Origin: Wurfbainia villosa
Lineage: Eukaryota; Streptophyta; Magnoliopsida; Zingiberales; Zingiberaceae
Assembly: GCA_025175895.1 (NCBI GenBank)
Contig: CM046005.1
Span: 65,744,325-65,808,324, forward strand
DNA length: 64,000 nt
Direction: 5' to 3'
A program made the position numbers and the translations under genes. The notes beneath the pieces are model-generated. The model did no database searches. It saw nothing but the letters and a program-made list of their open reading frames with translations, and was not told the DNA's origin. Below, in pieces: positions 1 through 11,871 of this stretch (its first letter is position 1; each line of letters begins with the position of its first letter).

Positions 1-628
1 TCAAATATAACATACATGAGTTTCATCTTCAGCATTAGATAACTCGAAGTTGTTTCACTCTTCTGGTCCACCAATTTCAGTCATATTTTTGACTCTACCC
101 ACCTCTTCTTTCCTAATTACTACAGTCAACTCTGATTGTGCTTGATTAGTTAGGACATATGGCCGAGGCTTTGGCAATGCTCATCATGTGGGTCTAGACT
201 CAGCTTGACTTGACTAAGAGACTGTGCCCAACTCAGCCTAAAGCTTGATTCAGTGTCGTGCATGACATGGTTCAGTCATGGCCAGGCTGCGATAGCTGGC
301 CAAGCAATGAAATGGAAATCTCTTGGACAGGGTTGACCTCTTCCATTCAGTGAAGTTGTTCATTCTAGTCTTGTTTCTTTGAATCTGTTCAATTTAGTGA
401 CGTCACGTTGCGTTGTGTGTATCATCTGGTTTAGATGCTACGAACATTTAATATGTGATGTAATCATAAAAGAAAATTGGATTCGTATTTCAAGCAAAAT
501 GATCATTCCTTCCAACTTACTCGTGGTGGTTACTGATATGAACACTTTGTTTGTTGAACACTTAAAGTGCAAGCCATCCAACATGTTTCATAATACCTTC
601 CTCTCCTTCTTACTTGATGCACTCCTAA
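1..628. other. Upstream region of the TBL gene
   Basis: There is no convincing coding sequence or repeat here. It is AT-rich plant intergenic DNA and presumably includes the promoter and 5' leader of the TBL gene that starts at 629. A pyrimidine-rich stretch at about 598-614 resembles the Y-patch of plant core promoters. I see no clean TATA box in the last 100 bases. Confidence 0.4.
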
Positions 629-2186
629 ATGAGGCCATCATCACCTTCTAATCCTTGTCTCTCAGCTCTCATCCCCATTTTTTTCTCATCAATTCTGGTT
701 CTCAGCACGCTGAGATTGACCACCGAGAATGCTTTCTTGAATCAAGGATCGAATCATGTCATCCGTCTTTTGTCTCCATCCCTCGAGAAAAGCAAATCAG
801 CAAAAAGTGCTAGAGCAGAGCATGATAATGTACTAGAACATGGATGCAACCTCTTTGAAGGTAAATGGGTGTTGGATGAGCAAAACTCTCGCCCTCTGTA
901 CAGTGAAGACAGCTGCCCTTACTTGACCCGGCAAGTCACTTGCCGGAGGAATGGCCGGCCGGATTCGCTCTACCAGAAGTGGAGGTGGAAACCAAATTCT
1001 TGTGAGATGCCAAGGTTTGAGTCGATTCTCTCATACTATTGTTTATGTTACGGATTTCAAGTGATTTGATGGCAAGTACAGATTCAATGCAGTGCTTTTA
1101 TTGGAGAGGTTGAGGAACAAAAGATTGATGTTCGTGGGCGACTCGATCCAGAGAACGCAATGGGAGTCCATGGTTTGCCTGATCCAGTCTGCAATTCCTG
1201 ACAGCAAAAAGTTCGTCCACAAGGATCCTCCAAGAAAACTTTTCGTAGCCGAGGTGATAAGACTTGTGTTGCTCCATCTGTTGAGAGGAAATCTTATAGC
1301 TCGACTTCTGTTGCTGCTTGTTCATGGTTAGGAGTTCAATGTGTCGATCGAGTTCTACTGGGCTCCTTTCTTGGTGGAGTCAAATGCAGACCATGCCACA
1401 AAGCATAGGGTTCAGAAAAGGCTGGTGAAATTGGATGAGATCGCAAAGCACAGCCAGAACTGGAAAGAGGTGGACATTTTGGTGTTCGAGAGCTATGTTT
1501 GGTGGATGAGTCAATATCAAATCAACGCGACGTAAGTAGTTCTTCCTCCCTCTCGATTCGTCTCTGTCGAGAAGATAAACCCAATTGACACCTTGAATCT
1601 ATGCCACAGAAGAGTCGGATCTGAGAAAATCAAGGAGTATGACGTTCTCACTGCATACCAATTGATGCTAAGGACATGGTCACAATGGATGGAATCTGCT
1701 ATAAATCCTCAGACACAGAAAGCCTACTTCATGAGCTTGTCACCCATGCATCTTTGGTGAGTTTAACTCGAAACTAAATGAATATTTGGCCTTGATTCAT
1801 GAAAAGTTTATAACATATCCCGCACAACTTTGGCACTGTATTGCAGGAGCTCCGAGTGGAGAAATGGAAGCAATGGGAACTGCTTCAATGAAACATATCC
1901 AATTCAAAGACCATTTTGGGGCTCAGGATCTAACTTGAGCATCATAAGGGCGGTCGGGAAGACTTTGCGAGAGATGAAGGTGAATGCTACCTTTTTGAAC
2001 ATCACCAAGTTATCGGAGTTCAGAAAAGATGGCCATACTTCAGTGTACACTGAGAGAAGGGGCAAGTTAGTAACAAGTGAGCAGAGATTGAAACCATTGA
2101 GCTTTGCAGACTGTATCCATTGGTGTCTGCCTGGTGTTCCTGATACATGGAATGAGATCCTGTTTGCATACTTGATAGATAACTGA
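629..2186 (+). CDS. TRICHOME BIREFRINGENCE-LIKE (TBL/DUF231) O-acetyltransferase, five exons
   Basis: Probable Golgi type II membrane enzyme that O-acetylates a cell-wall polysaccharide (xylan, mannan or pectin, depending on the member). The exons I infer are 629-1020, 1070-1253, 1332-1531, 1610-1756 and 1847-2186, giving about 420 residues, a normal TBL length. Introns 2, 3 and 4 (1254-1331, 1532-1609, 1757-1846) are clean GT-AG and keep the frame. Residues 11-30 form a hydrophobic signal anchor. The PMR5N-type start CNLFEGKW is at 73-80, the GDS esterase motif (FVGDS) at 152-156, and the C-terminal DxxH motif at D396/H399, so both catalytic signatures are present. Intron 1 is abnormal: only 49 nt separate the two matching coding blocks, with no AG at the 3' side, and the canonical GT-AG pair 1015-1061 would shift the frame. 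The gene may therefore be mis-spliced or damaged. The family is certain, but the substrate and exact TBL number are not. Confidence 0.87.
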
Positions 2187-3478
2187 TGGGCTCGAAAAGA
2201 AGATAAACCTGTTTAATTAGAATAGGAGGGTAGAAATTTGTCTTTACAAAATATTTGATCTATCAGGAAGATCTATTTGATGACATGCTTCAGTTAGAAG
2301 AACAGGAATTGTTCGATATATCTTTCCCTGCTACAGCCGATTTAACACAAAAAATGAGCACGAGAATTGCTGTTTTCCTGTTTCTCTTGGGCAATAGATG
2401 ACCCAAAGCCTGAGAGTCAATGAGTATGCTTTGAAAAAAGAATGAGCAATCAAATTAATCTATTAAAATTTTGTTTAGATGGAAATTTGAGACAATCAGA
2501 TAATAGTCCTTGCTTTGAATGAGTTTTTTTATAAATGAAAAGTTGAGATACCAATTATCTTAAAAACAACTCTAGCGCTCTTTATTAAATCACTCATCTC
2601 AAATTGTACAGTTATAGATTCGAATTTGTCAACTCTGAAGCACAAGATAACATCGACTACAAGTGATCTGGTAGAATCTTTTTCTCTTGGTAGAATGACC
2701 AAAAAAAGAGAAAAAAAAAGCAAGAGAAATTTAATAAAGTTTGACTTAAGCTTATTGCTTAAGCTTTATACTTGCCAAAAACGCATAGCATATTTCCATT
2801 ATATTCACGTGCTTGTCCGAATCATCCCATTCAGCTGAAGCACTTTGTGCGTGTGAAGTCAAGGGCGAAGCCAAGTATTAAGTTATCCGGACTGTAGCCC
2901 GAAGGAAAAATTTTAATAAAATTGTATTTCCTCTTTCAATACCAGCCCAAGCTCAGTTTAGCCACCATAAACTTTTAATAGCAACAAATATCCACTAACA
3001 ACAAGAATTTGCAACAATAATTTCCAAACTAAATAATAAGAACAATTTATAACGCAGAGTAAATGTCAATTACAATAAAGACATACCATAAAATTTCAAC
3101 CATAACGACAATTCAATAACAATACGAATTTAGACAAAATATTTTCCAAACTAAAAAATAACAATATTCTATAACACAAAGCAAATATCAATTTACAACC
3201 CAAGATATTGTTGGTGCAATTGTCCATAGTTAAGGTTAAATGATGTCGTATGGATTTTTCCTTCAAAATTGGACTGTAGAAGGCGGGTTTCCTCCGAGTA
3301 AATTTATCTTGAAAAAATCAACACGCATTAAACCACTGCCGACCTATCTAGCGGCGACACTCTGATGCTTAAATTATGTCGGACATTAATGAAAGAAAAT
3401 GTATTAAAGGAAGTAAAAATAATGTAAAAGAAAAGAAAGAGAACTTATCTCATATGTAACTGAGTCTAAAAAAGGTGT
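2187..3478. other. Intergenic, AT-rich, no gene seen
   Basis: This holds the 3' flank of the TBL gene followed by AT-rich DNA. Around 2975-3200 there are two diverged copies of a roughly 130-bp block (each with a stretch like TTTCCAAACTAAA), a weak tandem duplication. A short inverted repeat built on CTTAAGC lies near 2743-2763. No open frame resembles a protein I recognise. Confidence 0.35.
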
Positions 3479-3805
3479 TTAGATAAGACTAGGAGATATG
3501 CCTATCAAAGCTCCAATTATTTGTGGCTCGGAGTAAAAGCTAGGGCTGAACACATATCCGTGAACCTTCTCCCCATAATCCAAAGAACCCAATTCACCAC
3601 AAGCATTTGAACCAGACCTTGCGATCGTAGTCGTCCAACATATCACATTTCTTTCAAGGATTCTACCAAACACCTTCGGAGCAGAAGATAAATTGGAGCA
3701 TCTCAAGTACCCACTAGTGAGAGACATAACCTGTGCAGCCACTCGCATCGCATGGCAAGTGATGGATGGATCTAACAAGGATGGGAAACCCCCAAAGAAT
3801 ATCAC
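3479..3805 (-). pseudogene. PPR (pentatricopeptide repeat) protein fragment
   Basis: The minus-strand frame reads like part of a plant PLS-type PPR protein. It has a helix pair of the form YLRCSNLSSAPKVFGRI, followed by LERNVICWTT and then ACGELGSLDYGEKVHGY, which match the usual 'Y.RCG...A.KVF..M.ERNV.SWT' and 'ACG.LG.L..GK.VHGY' signatures. PPR proteins bind organellar RNA. Only two or three motifs remain, with no targeting peptide and no E/DYW tail, and neighbouring frames do not continue it. I read it as a broken fragment rather than a working gene. It lies between the TBL gene and the left edge of the retrotransposon nest. Confidence 0.5.
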
Positions 3806-4113
3806 ACTTAAATAGCAGACAGTTTAATATCCAAATAATCTGACACTAGGTACAAGGATTCAACAATGTTAATAGAGTAGAAGAAAGGCAATATAGAGAA
3901 ACCCCAGAAGAAATAAAAGTTTCCGCATTCATGAACTTTCTGAGTAGAATAGTAAGGTATGCTTGTGAATCCTCGATGGATTAATTGCCATATTCTATGC
4001 ATCTAACCTTAAGGAAGATGTCCCTCATGCGAAGCTCAACAATCGGAGCCTTTTTCAACTCGTTGTTGCTCACCATTAGAAGAGCATCAAAACTATTCTT
4101 ACAACCCAAAAAG
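3806..4113. other. Unassigned sequence just outside the transposon nest
   Basis: On the minus strand, about 4005-4110 gives an open stretch (…NNELKKAPIVELRMRDIFLK) followed by AG|GTTAGA, which could be an exon end and splice donor. I do not recognise the protein. The stretch ends exactly where the LTR of element I begins at 4114, so element I may have inserted into a gene or gene remnant here. Confidence 0.2.
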
Positions 4114-4640
4114 TGTTGGTGGAATCGGTCCATATCACGATTGACCAGACTCGAGTTTGACTCGAGTAGTGTTTTAATGTTTAACAAAGGAGAAATCATT
4201 GTTTGACAATGGTTTAGGAGAGATAGTTGATAAGAGGTTGACCATATGATGGGGAAGTCCAAGTGGGACACTTAGCATGGGAAAGTCCAAGTCATAGAAA
4301 GTCCAAGCATGGGTCTTTGCAAGGGAAAGTCTAAGCTTGAGTCTTGACAATTGAAAAGTCCAACATGGAATTGACATAGAAAGTCCAAGGGTGAAGTCTT
4401 GGCCACGTAAGTCCAAGTGTGTAGTTTTAGCGATGAAAGTCCAAGTCATGGGTATTTGATAATTAAGAAGTCCAAGGATTGATATTGGCAACGTAAAGTC
4501 CAAGGGTGGAGTCTTGGCTACATAAGTCTAATGTTTGGCTGCATAAAGTCCAAACGTGCATCTTGACAGCTAAGCCCAAATGTACCTTGGCGGTGTAGAT
4601 CACCTTAGCATGACAATAGTCGATGGAAGCACCTGAAGGC
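4114..4640 (+). repeat. 5' LTR of element I, left part
   Basis: The sequence begins TGTTGGTGGAATCGG, matching the reverse complement of the end of the minus-strand LTR of B near 59351. From about 4250 it carries degenerate short repeats of the type AAGTCCAAG…CTTGGC, also found in the LTRs at 37990-38290 and 58830-59130. The last five bases (AAGGC, 4636-4640) are the left TSD of D. The LTR continues at 22184. Confidence 0.75.
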
Positions 4641-4731
4641 TATAGGGTCGATCGGTTGGCCGGCTAGAGGGGGTGAATAGCCCTCTATCGTCGTACGGTG
4701 GAATACGATCGTTCTTGTTGCGTGCTCGTCA

Positions 4732-6530
4732 TGTTAGTGAAAGCCCTAGAGCCAATCATATGATGATTGTTGTATGGACTTTATTGTATCATATTCCTAT
4801 TTATAAAGGCATGGTTATTATATTTACTTGTATTGGTGCCAAATAACTAAATATAATAATGTCCTTGAGTAGTAGGTTCTTATCTATATCAATCGATTGG
4901 TTGAATCGATAATGAGATGATATAGAGAACACTACTTAATCATTCCTAGTCGAGTATTAACATTCAGGGACAATGTTAATGCGTAGAGACTAGCATGTAG
5001 GTCAACAAGATGACTTGATCTCACAAGTCATGGATATGAGATATCAAGTTGACACATGGGTATGTATTGGAGAATGTATACTGAATGACCCGCCATGAGA
5101 AAGTATCATGGAGCGTTATATGAGTGTCATATACTTTCTCATGTGGCTATTAGTATGACTATTAGTCCTTAGACCTGAAGTCACCATGGTTCCCTACATA
5201 AGGAGTTGCATACTTTGGCTTCGTCAAACGTCACCCGTAAATGGGTGGACTCTAAAGGCGATTACTGGGTATGTAACGAATTATGCGGAGGGATGTGAGT
5301 GATGTAGATGGGATCTATCCCTCCTATATGACGGGGGTGACATCGATATTCTTGATAGAGTGAGACCACGAAGTGCATGGCCATGCCCAAATGAGTCAAT
5401 ATGAGATATTGAGCTCATTTGATTAGAGTGAGTCTACTTGGAGTTTAAGATTTAGATTGTACCGAGGATGACACGGTCTATGCCTCGATTGGTCAATCTA
5501 GATGTCAAGGATAGAGGGACATTGTCACATATTGTGAGAGTCACAATTAGTAGTCACAAAGGTGATGTTGGAGCTCAACATTCTTGTAACTTGGGTAGCA
5601 ATGATGTGTTGCTAGATACCGCTCATTGCTTATGTTCCTAAATCGGTTTAGGACATTGCCAACGTTACAAGAACCTATAGGGTCACACACATAAGAGCAA
5701 TTAGATGGAGATTAGGTTCATATGATGAACCATGAGGATTAGGTTCATGGGATGAACCAAATTGGATTAAGAGTAATCCAAATTAGACTAATTGAGTTAG
5801 ACTCAAGTTGATTCAAGTGTTGAATGAGTCTAATTGAGATTTGATTCATCAAATCAATTTAAATTAATGAATAAAGATTCATTAAATTAAATTGACTTGA
5901 GTCAAGTGGTTAGATTTGATCAACCATGGGAGATTATAGGTCAAGTTTGACTTGACTTGAGAGGGAAGATGAAAGGTCAAGTTTGACTTGACCAAATGCC
6001 ATGTCATGATGATGACTTGGCAGCCAATGATGATGCTCCACATCATCATTGACTTTGTCAATTGGTGTCACATCATGAGGGAGACCAAGGGTCATGGGAG
6101 TTACATGCATGCATGTAACCTCCTCTCCATGAAGTGGCCAACCACTTATTCCATTAGATGGAATTGATTTTGTGAGTTACACAACTTCATCTTCTTCCTT
6201 GGAACACCATCACAAGCTCGCCCAACCGCCTGGGCCGAAATTCCGAAAGGGTGCTAGCACACTCTAAGGTAAGTTACTCCACCAATGGCTTGTGTGGATA
6301 CCAATAGAGGCGTGTGCACTTGAAACTCTCTAGTTCCGGCGAACCTATTGGACGAGCGGGATTTGCGAAGGGCATCGCATCGACGGTAACTTCTTATCAT
6401 GTAGATCTAGAGTAGATCTAAAGGTATTAAACACATACATGTTAGTTTTATATTTTATACTTGCACGGATCCGTGGCGGGGCTTCGAGGTTTCTTCGCAA
6501 CTAGCGGTTTTGTGGCTCGGAAACCCAACA
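4732..6530 (+). repeat. 5' LTR of G
   Basis: This 1.8-kb LTR runs from TGTTAGTGAAAG to AACCCAACA. A TATA-like TATTTATAAAGG lies near 4797-4808. The first 1.4 kb is almost identical to the 3' LTR, but the last roughly 400 bases differ at many positions (see findings). It is followed by AAGGGTATCGAGCC, a degraded form of the primer-binding site TGGTATCAGAGCC. Confidence 0.9.
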
Positions 6531-8139
6531 AAGGGTATCGAGCCACGTCTGCAAGCATGTATGTGTTTCGTTTTTTTGTTTTTATATTAGATATAAAATT
6601 ACAGATTTATATGTTTCTGTAAATTTTCTTATTTTATAGAATTTTTGGGTATTTTTCTCGTAGAGTCGAAGCAGCGAGTGTTGGGACACTCGTAGGCTTC
6701 AACTCGAGAAAAACTCTCTCGAATCGGAGTTCTCGCTTTAGGTTTTTGGGACAGCGACTTAAGTCGCTGTAAGATCATTGTAGGGACACTCGCGAAGTTT
6801 ATTTTTGCGGTAGGCGCTGCCCTATCCCTAAAGGCCATGTCCCACGATCGCGCCGAAACCGCTTAAGCGAACTGTTTACGGAGAGTTGACTCATAAATTC
6901 GAAATAAATTAGGAAAAATTATAGAAATTTCTGTAAAAATACATAATTTAGAATTATGTATAATTCTGTGATTGTCATGGCCCAATAACCCAATTGGATT
7001 GGATTAAGTGTGTTGTAATTCATAATACGGCTGCGTTTGTGCGTTTGTGTTGTGCGTGTTCTTTAATATTCTAGTTATAAATAGTTTTAGACTCGAATGT
7101 AACTCGAGTTTCGTATTTGTAATGTACAAAAATGGAGCGGTGGAAAGTCCACTTGAAGACGAGCTTACGAGAAGGGTGACGACGACACATGGCGGTCAAA
7201 GGAAGCGCTTGGAGAAGCCGCTAGCCTTAGGTTGACCGTCCGATCTTCTCATTGGCTTGAGAAGATCGTAGTAGGGCCATGACTATATCACATTTAATGA
7301 TATATATATATGTTGATATATATATATGTATATTTAATTGATTTTGCTTGTATGTATGTGATGCATGCTAGTAGAAATATGTTTGTATGTATATGATGCA
7401 TGCTAGGTTAATTTTCTTGTATGTATATGATGCATGCTAGAATAATTAATGTATGTATATGATGCATGCTAATATAGGATAATAAAGGCCTAAATGCGTA
7501 TAAGATACACATTACGATTAGATTATATCATAATTGAATCAACTCGAAAATGCCTACCGAGCCTTGATACCCATCACTACCTCGATCATTTGTTGTTGTT
7601 GAATCTGCCAAAGCAGAGCAACGCATATTATCTTGGTAGGGTGCAGAGGGACAATCTTGGTCCCGCCTATCACGACTCGGGTTAGAGTAAGCTCAATTAG
7701 ATTGAGCAAAACTAGTTAAATCAATTGGATCGAGTAGAACTATAGGCATATTCCAATCGTTGGAAAGATAGGTTAAGATCGCATTTACACTAAATCTTGG
7801 GCGATTTAGCCAAAGCTAACTCAAGGTCTTTTGTAAATGTGGGTCTTAATCCTATAAACAAGAGTTGCATAGAGATGTAATCGGTAATGTGTTACCCACC
7901 GATCATACTAAATCTTGGGCGATTTAGCCAAAGCTAACTCAAGGCTTAGTATGATGTGGATCTTGTCCCACAAGAATTATAGCTAGTTTGTTTGAATCTA
8001 ATAATGTGGTTTGACCACATCCATAACTTGATTCTACAAAATTCCTATAATTCAGTGGGAGATTCATTTGATTAAAGGCCTAATTAAATGATAAAAGGAA
8101 TATGATATTAATTCTCTGCATTGTATGTTGTAGATAACT
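6531..8139 (+). other. Leader of G with tandem repeats and hairpins
   Basis: Non-coding stretch between the 5' LTR and gag. It holds an AT dinucleotide run (about 7303-7330), four copies of a roughly 35-bp unit containing TATGATGCATGCTA (about 7345-7472), and two copies of a 37-bp block (7789-7825 and 7907-7943). Each 37-bp block contains the inverted repeat CTAAATC...GATTTAG. The corresponding region of E (46260-47770) is recognisably related, so this is an old part of the family. Confidence 0.7.
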
Positions 8140-8960
8140 ATGTCGACAACCACGAACACTCTCTCTCTGCGATCCATCCTTGAGAAGGACAAGCTCAATG
8201 GAGCAAATTTCCTGGACTGGTACAGGAACTTGAGAATTGTTCTCACCCAAGAAAGGAAGCTGTACGTCCTGGAGCAGCCCATTCCGGAGGCACCTCCTGC
8301 CAATGCCTTGCGAGCTGACAAAGATGCTTACAAGAAGCATCAAGATGATGCATTAGATGTGTCATGTCTAATGCTCGCGACCATGAACTCTGAGCTTCAG
8401 AAGCAACACGAGTTCATGAATGCTTATGATATGGTTGGACATCTTCGTCAACTATATCAAGGACAAGCTAGGCATGAGAGATATGAAGTCTCTAAGGCAT
8501 TATTTGGGTCCAAAATGCAAGACGTGACTCCCGTAGGTACATATGTACTCAAGATGATTGGGTACGTAGAAAACCTACAAAGGCTGGGATTCCCACTTGG
8601 CCAAGAGCTGGCCACTGACCTAATCTTGCAATCTTTGCCAAGAGCCTTCGATCAATTTGTCATGAATTATAACATGAATGAAATTGATAAGCCATTACAA
8701 ATGCTCAAAGATGTTGAGAATCGCAGAGCTTAACCTTAAGAAGGGTAACCGACACCATTTTGATGGTGCAAAAGAAAGGCAAGGGCAAGCCTAAAGGTAA
8801 GGGAAAGTCCTAAGCCAAGGGCAAAGGCAAAGAACTTAAACCCAAAGGAGGGGTAGCTAAGGAAGGGGCTTGCTTTTCCATCGCAAGGAAGCAGTGACAC
8901 CGGAAGCGTGAATCGCAAGAAATACCGAAGATCTTAAGAAGAAGAGAAGTGAGACTTCTA
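8140..8960 (+). pseudogene. Copia gag of G
   Basis: Starts at ATG 8140 (MSTTTNTLSLRSILEKDKL) and stays open for 197 codons. It shows the UBN2-type copia gag core: FLDWYRNLRIVLTQERKLYVLEQP near residues 25-50, then DVSCLMLATMN, and LYQGQARHERYEV near 105-120. It would form the particle shell and bind RNA. A frame change after 8725 separates it from the lysine-rich tail (KGKGKPKGKGK type, 8765-8850). The zinc knuckle expected near 8870-8900 is not intact. Element E carries the same gag on the minus strand. Confidence 0.88.
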
Positions 8961-8994
8961 CTGTATAAATGTTATAGAAGTCAATCTATCTATT

Positions 8995-10300
8995 TCTTCA
9001 TCATGGGTATTAGATACCGGATGTGCATCTCACATTTGTACTCAATGTGCAATCGAGAAATAGCAGGCATCGACAAAGGGCGCAGGTGGACCTCACGAGT
9101 AGGCAATGGAGCAAGGGTTGTCACTGCTGTCAGAGGAACTTATGATCTATCTCGCCTCCGGGCTTGTACTAGAATTAGATGAATGTTGTTATGTGCCCGC
9201 TTTAACTAAGAACATCATTTCAGCTTTCTTGTTCGACAAGAAAGGATTTTCATTTATAATAAAGAACAAATGTTGTTCATTTATTTAAATGATATGTTCT
9301 ATTGTAGTGCACTCTAATGAACGAACTCTACTTTCTAGACTTAGAGAGCCCTATCTATAACATAAGTACCAAGAGGTTCAAGTCAAATGAGTTGAACCAA
9401 ACCTATCTCTAGCATTGTCGCTTAGGTCACATAAATGAGAGTCGGTTATCTCAGCTCCATGAGGATGGACTGCTAGACTCATTTGATTTTGAATCATATG
9501 AGACATACGAGTCTTGCCTTTTAGGCAAGATGACCAAGACTCCCTTTAGTGGACACAGCGAAAGAGCAACATACTTGTTAGGACTTATACATAGTGATGT
9601 ATGTGGACCTTTCAATGTTGCCGCTTAGAGGTGGTTAAGGTGTACTTCATTACATTTATCGATGACTTCGAGATATGGTTATGTGTATCTTATGACACAT
9701 AAATCAATCCTTTGAAAAGTTCAAAGAATTCAAGAATGAAGTACAAAACTAGCTTGGCAAGAGTATTAAGATACTGATCGATCGAGGTGGTGAATACCTT
9801 AGCCATGAGTTTCGTGACTATCTAGCCGAGTGTGGATTCTATCCCAACTCACTCCTCCCGAACACCATAGTGGAATGGTGTATCCGAAAGGAGGAATCGC
9901 ACTTATCGATATGGTACGATCTATGATGAGTCACAGATCTTCCTATATCCTTTGGGGATATGCTCGACATAGCAGCCTTTACCCTTAACCGTGTACCATC
10001 CAAGGTCGGTAAAGACACCATATACGATATGGACAGGAGAAATCCCAAGATGTCTTTATGAGGATTTGGGGTTGTGAGGCTTACGCTCGACGCCAAGTCT
10101 CGCATAAACCGGGACCCAAACCGATAGGTGCTATTTTGTTGGATATCCCAAGGAAACAAAGGGATATTATTTACATTCCCACAAGACAAAGTGTTTTGGC
10201 AAAGGCTGAGGTTTTTCTAGAAAGGGATTTTGTTTCTAGAAAAACTAGTAGAATACCCTTCGATCTTGAAGAAATTCAAGATAAGGACCATATGTGAGGC
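8995..10300 (+). pseudogene. Protease and integrase remnants of G
   Basis: The aspartic protease starts near 9001 with SSWVLDTGCASHIC, containing the DTG catalytic triplet. The integrase follows from about 9400: the zinc-binding H2C2 part (…HCRLGHINESRLSQL, …ESCLLGKMTKTPFSG), the core (HSDVCGPF near 9590) and the final acidic residue in NGVSERRNR (GAA at 9886-9888). The C-terminal part is in 10058-10297. Stops and small insertions or deletions break the frame repeatedly. The catalytic E is kept here, whereas element E has lost it. Confidence 0.8.
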
Positions 10301-10499
10301 CTTGATGGAGGTTGAGCAGGAACCACTGAAGTGTTGTGGGTGATGAGGTTGTTGCACAAGAGTTGTGGAACAACCACTGTTGTAGACCTACCTCTTGCGG
10401 TGCGATAGGATGCGTCGTCGGCTGAGAGATACTCATTTCTCTTGTCGACCATGATGACGTTATGCTCATTGAGAATGAGCCTACCTCCTATCGAAGGCT

Positions 10500-11812
10500 G
10501 TGATGAGCCCAGATTCTGAGAAATGGCTAGACGCCATGAGATCCGAGATGGAATCCATGTACACTAACCAAGTATGGACTTTGGTTGATCCACCTGAAGG
10601 GGTCAAACCCATTGGGTGTAAGTGGGTCTTTAGGAGAAAGACTGTCATGGATGGACTTACGCATACCTATAAGGGCCGATTGGTGGCTAAAGGTTTCAAG
10701 CAAATTCATGGTATTGACTATGATGAAACCTTTTCTCCAGTGGCGATGTTTAAGTCCATTCGGATCTTGCTTGCTATTGCATACCACGATTATGAGATCT
10801 GGCGGATGGATGTCAAAAGCGTTTACGAATGGAAACTTACTCGAGGATGTGTACATGACACAACTGAGGGTTTTGTAGATCCATAGCATCAGGAAGGTAT
10901 GCAAGTCTGCAAAGGTCCATTTATGGGCTAAAGCAAGCTTCTGAGCCGAATCTTCGATTCGATGATGCGATCAAGCAGGTTGGTTTCATCAAGAATGAAG
11001 ATGAACCCTGTGTCTGCAAGAGGGTTAATGGGAACATAGTTGTGTTCCTTGTATTGTATGTGGATGACATACTACTCATTGGGAATGACATCCCTTCGCT
11101 ACAGTCTGTGAAGACTTGGCTGGGGACGTGCTTCTCAATGAAGGACTTAGGTGAAGCAGCCTGTATTCTAGGCATCAAGATCTATAGAGATAGATCTCAG
11201 AGATTGCTTGGCCTAAGTCAGAGTACATACATTGACACGGTATTCCTACGGTTTTCCATGCAGACTTCCAAGAAGGGACTTCTGCCCCTGTCACATGGTG
11301 TGAGTCTTTCGAAGACTCAAAGTCCCTCTTCTAGAGAGGAGAGAGGCATGGATAAGATCCCTTACGCATCTGCTATAGGATCTATCATGTATGCGCCGTA
11401 TCTTTGATGTACTATGCTTTGAGCATGGCGAGTAGATACCGATCGGATCGGTGGCGTCACTGGATAGCAGTCAAGAATATTCTTAAGTACTTGAGAAGGA
11501 CTAAAGAATATTTCTTGATATTTGGAGGCGATGAGGAGCTAGCTGTAAAGGGTTACAGCGATGCAAGCTTCCAAACTGACCAGGATGATTATAGATCGCA
11601 GTCAGGGTTCGTGTTTTGCTTGAATGGTGGCGCTATGAGCTGGAATAGTTCCAAGCGAATACGCTTGATTCTACAACAGAGGCCGAATATATCGGTGCTT
11701 CTATCTTATTCGAGAGATTATCGATAGAGGAGATGTGAAGATTTACTGAGTACCCATGACGCTAACATCGCGGATCCCTTGACCAAGGCTTTGCACGTAA
11801 AAGCATGATGGT
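10500..11812 (+). pseudogene. Reverse transcriptase and RNase H remnants of G
   Basis: 10500-10886 holds the N-terminal half of a copia reverse transcriptase (WTLVDPPEGVKPIGCKWVF, GRLVAKGFKQIHGIDYDETF, SPVAMFKSIR). 11042-11407 has the YVDD active-site motif (VLYVDDILLIGND) and the KDLGEA segment. RNase H follows at 11404-11727 (YSDASFQ, SQSGFVFCLNGG). The copia C-terminal block IADPLTKAL is recognisable at about 11767-11800. At least three frame changes separate these parts. The domain order protease, integrase, reverse transcriptase, RNase H identifies the element as Ty1/copia. Confidence 0.88.
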
Positions 11813-11871
11813 CACACTAGGTCATTGGGTATTAGATACTACGGTGATTGGCACTAGTGCTAGTGGGAGAT

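Noticed and set aside
1098..1325. Minus-strand open frame across the TBL exons
   Set aside because: Shadow of exon 2 and intron 2 of the TBL gene; no similarity of its own.
3200..3240. TTGTTGGTGCAATTG as the start of another LTR
   Set aside because: The match to the LTR terminus is limited to about 14 bases and the following sequence does not resemble any LTR in the window.
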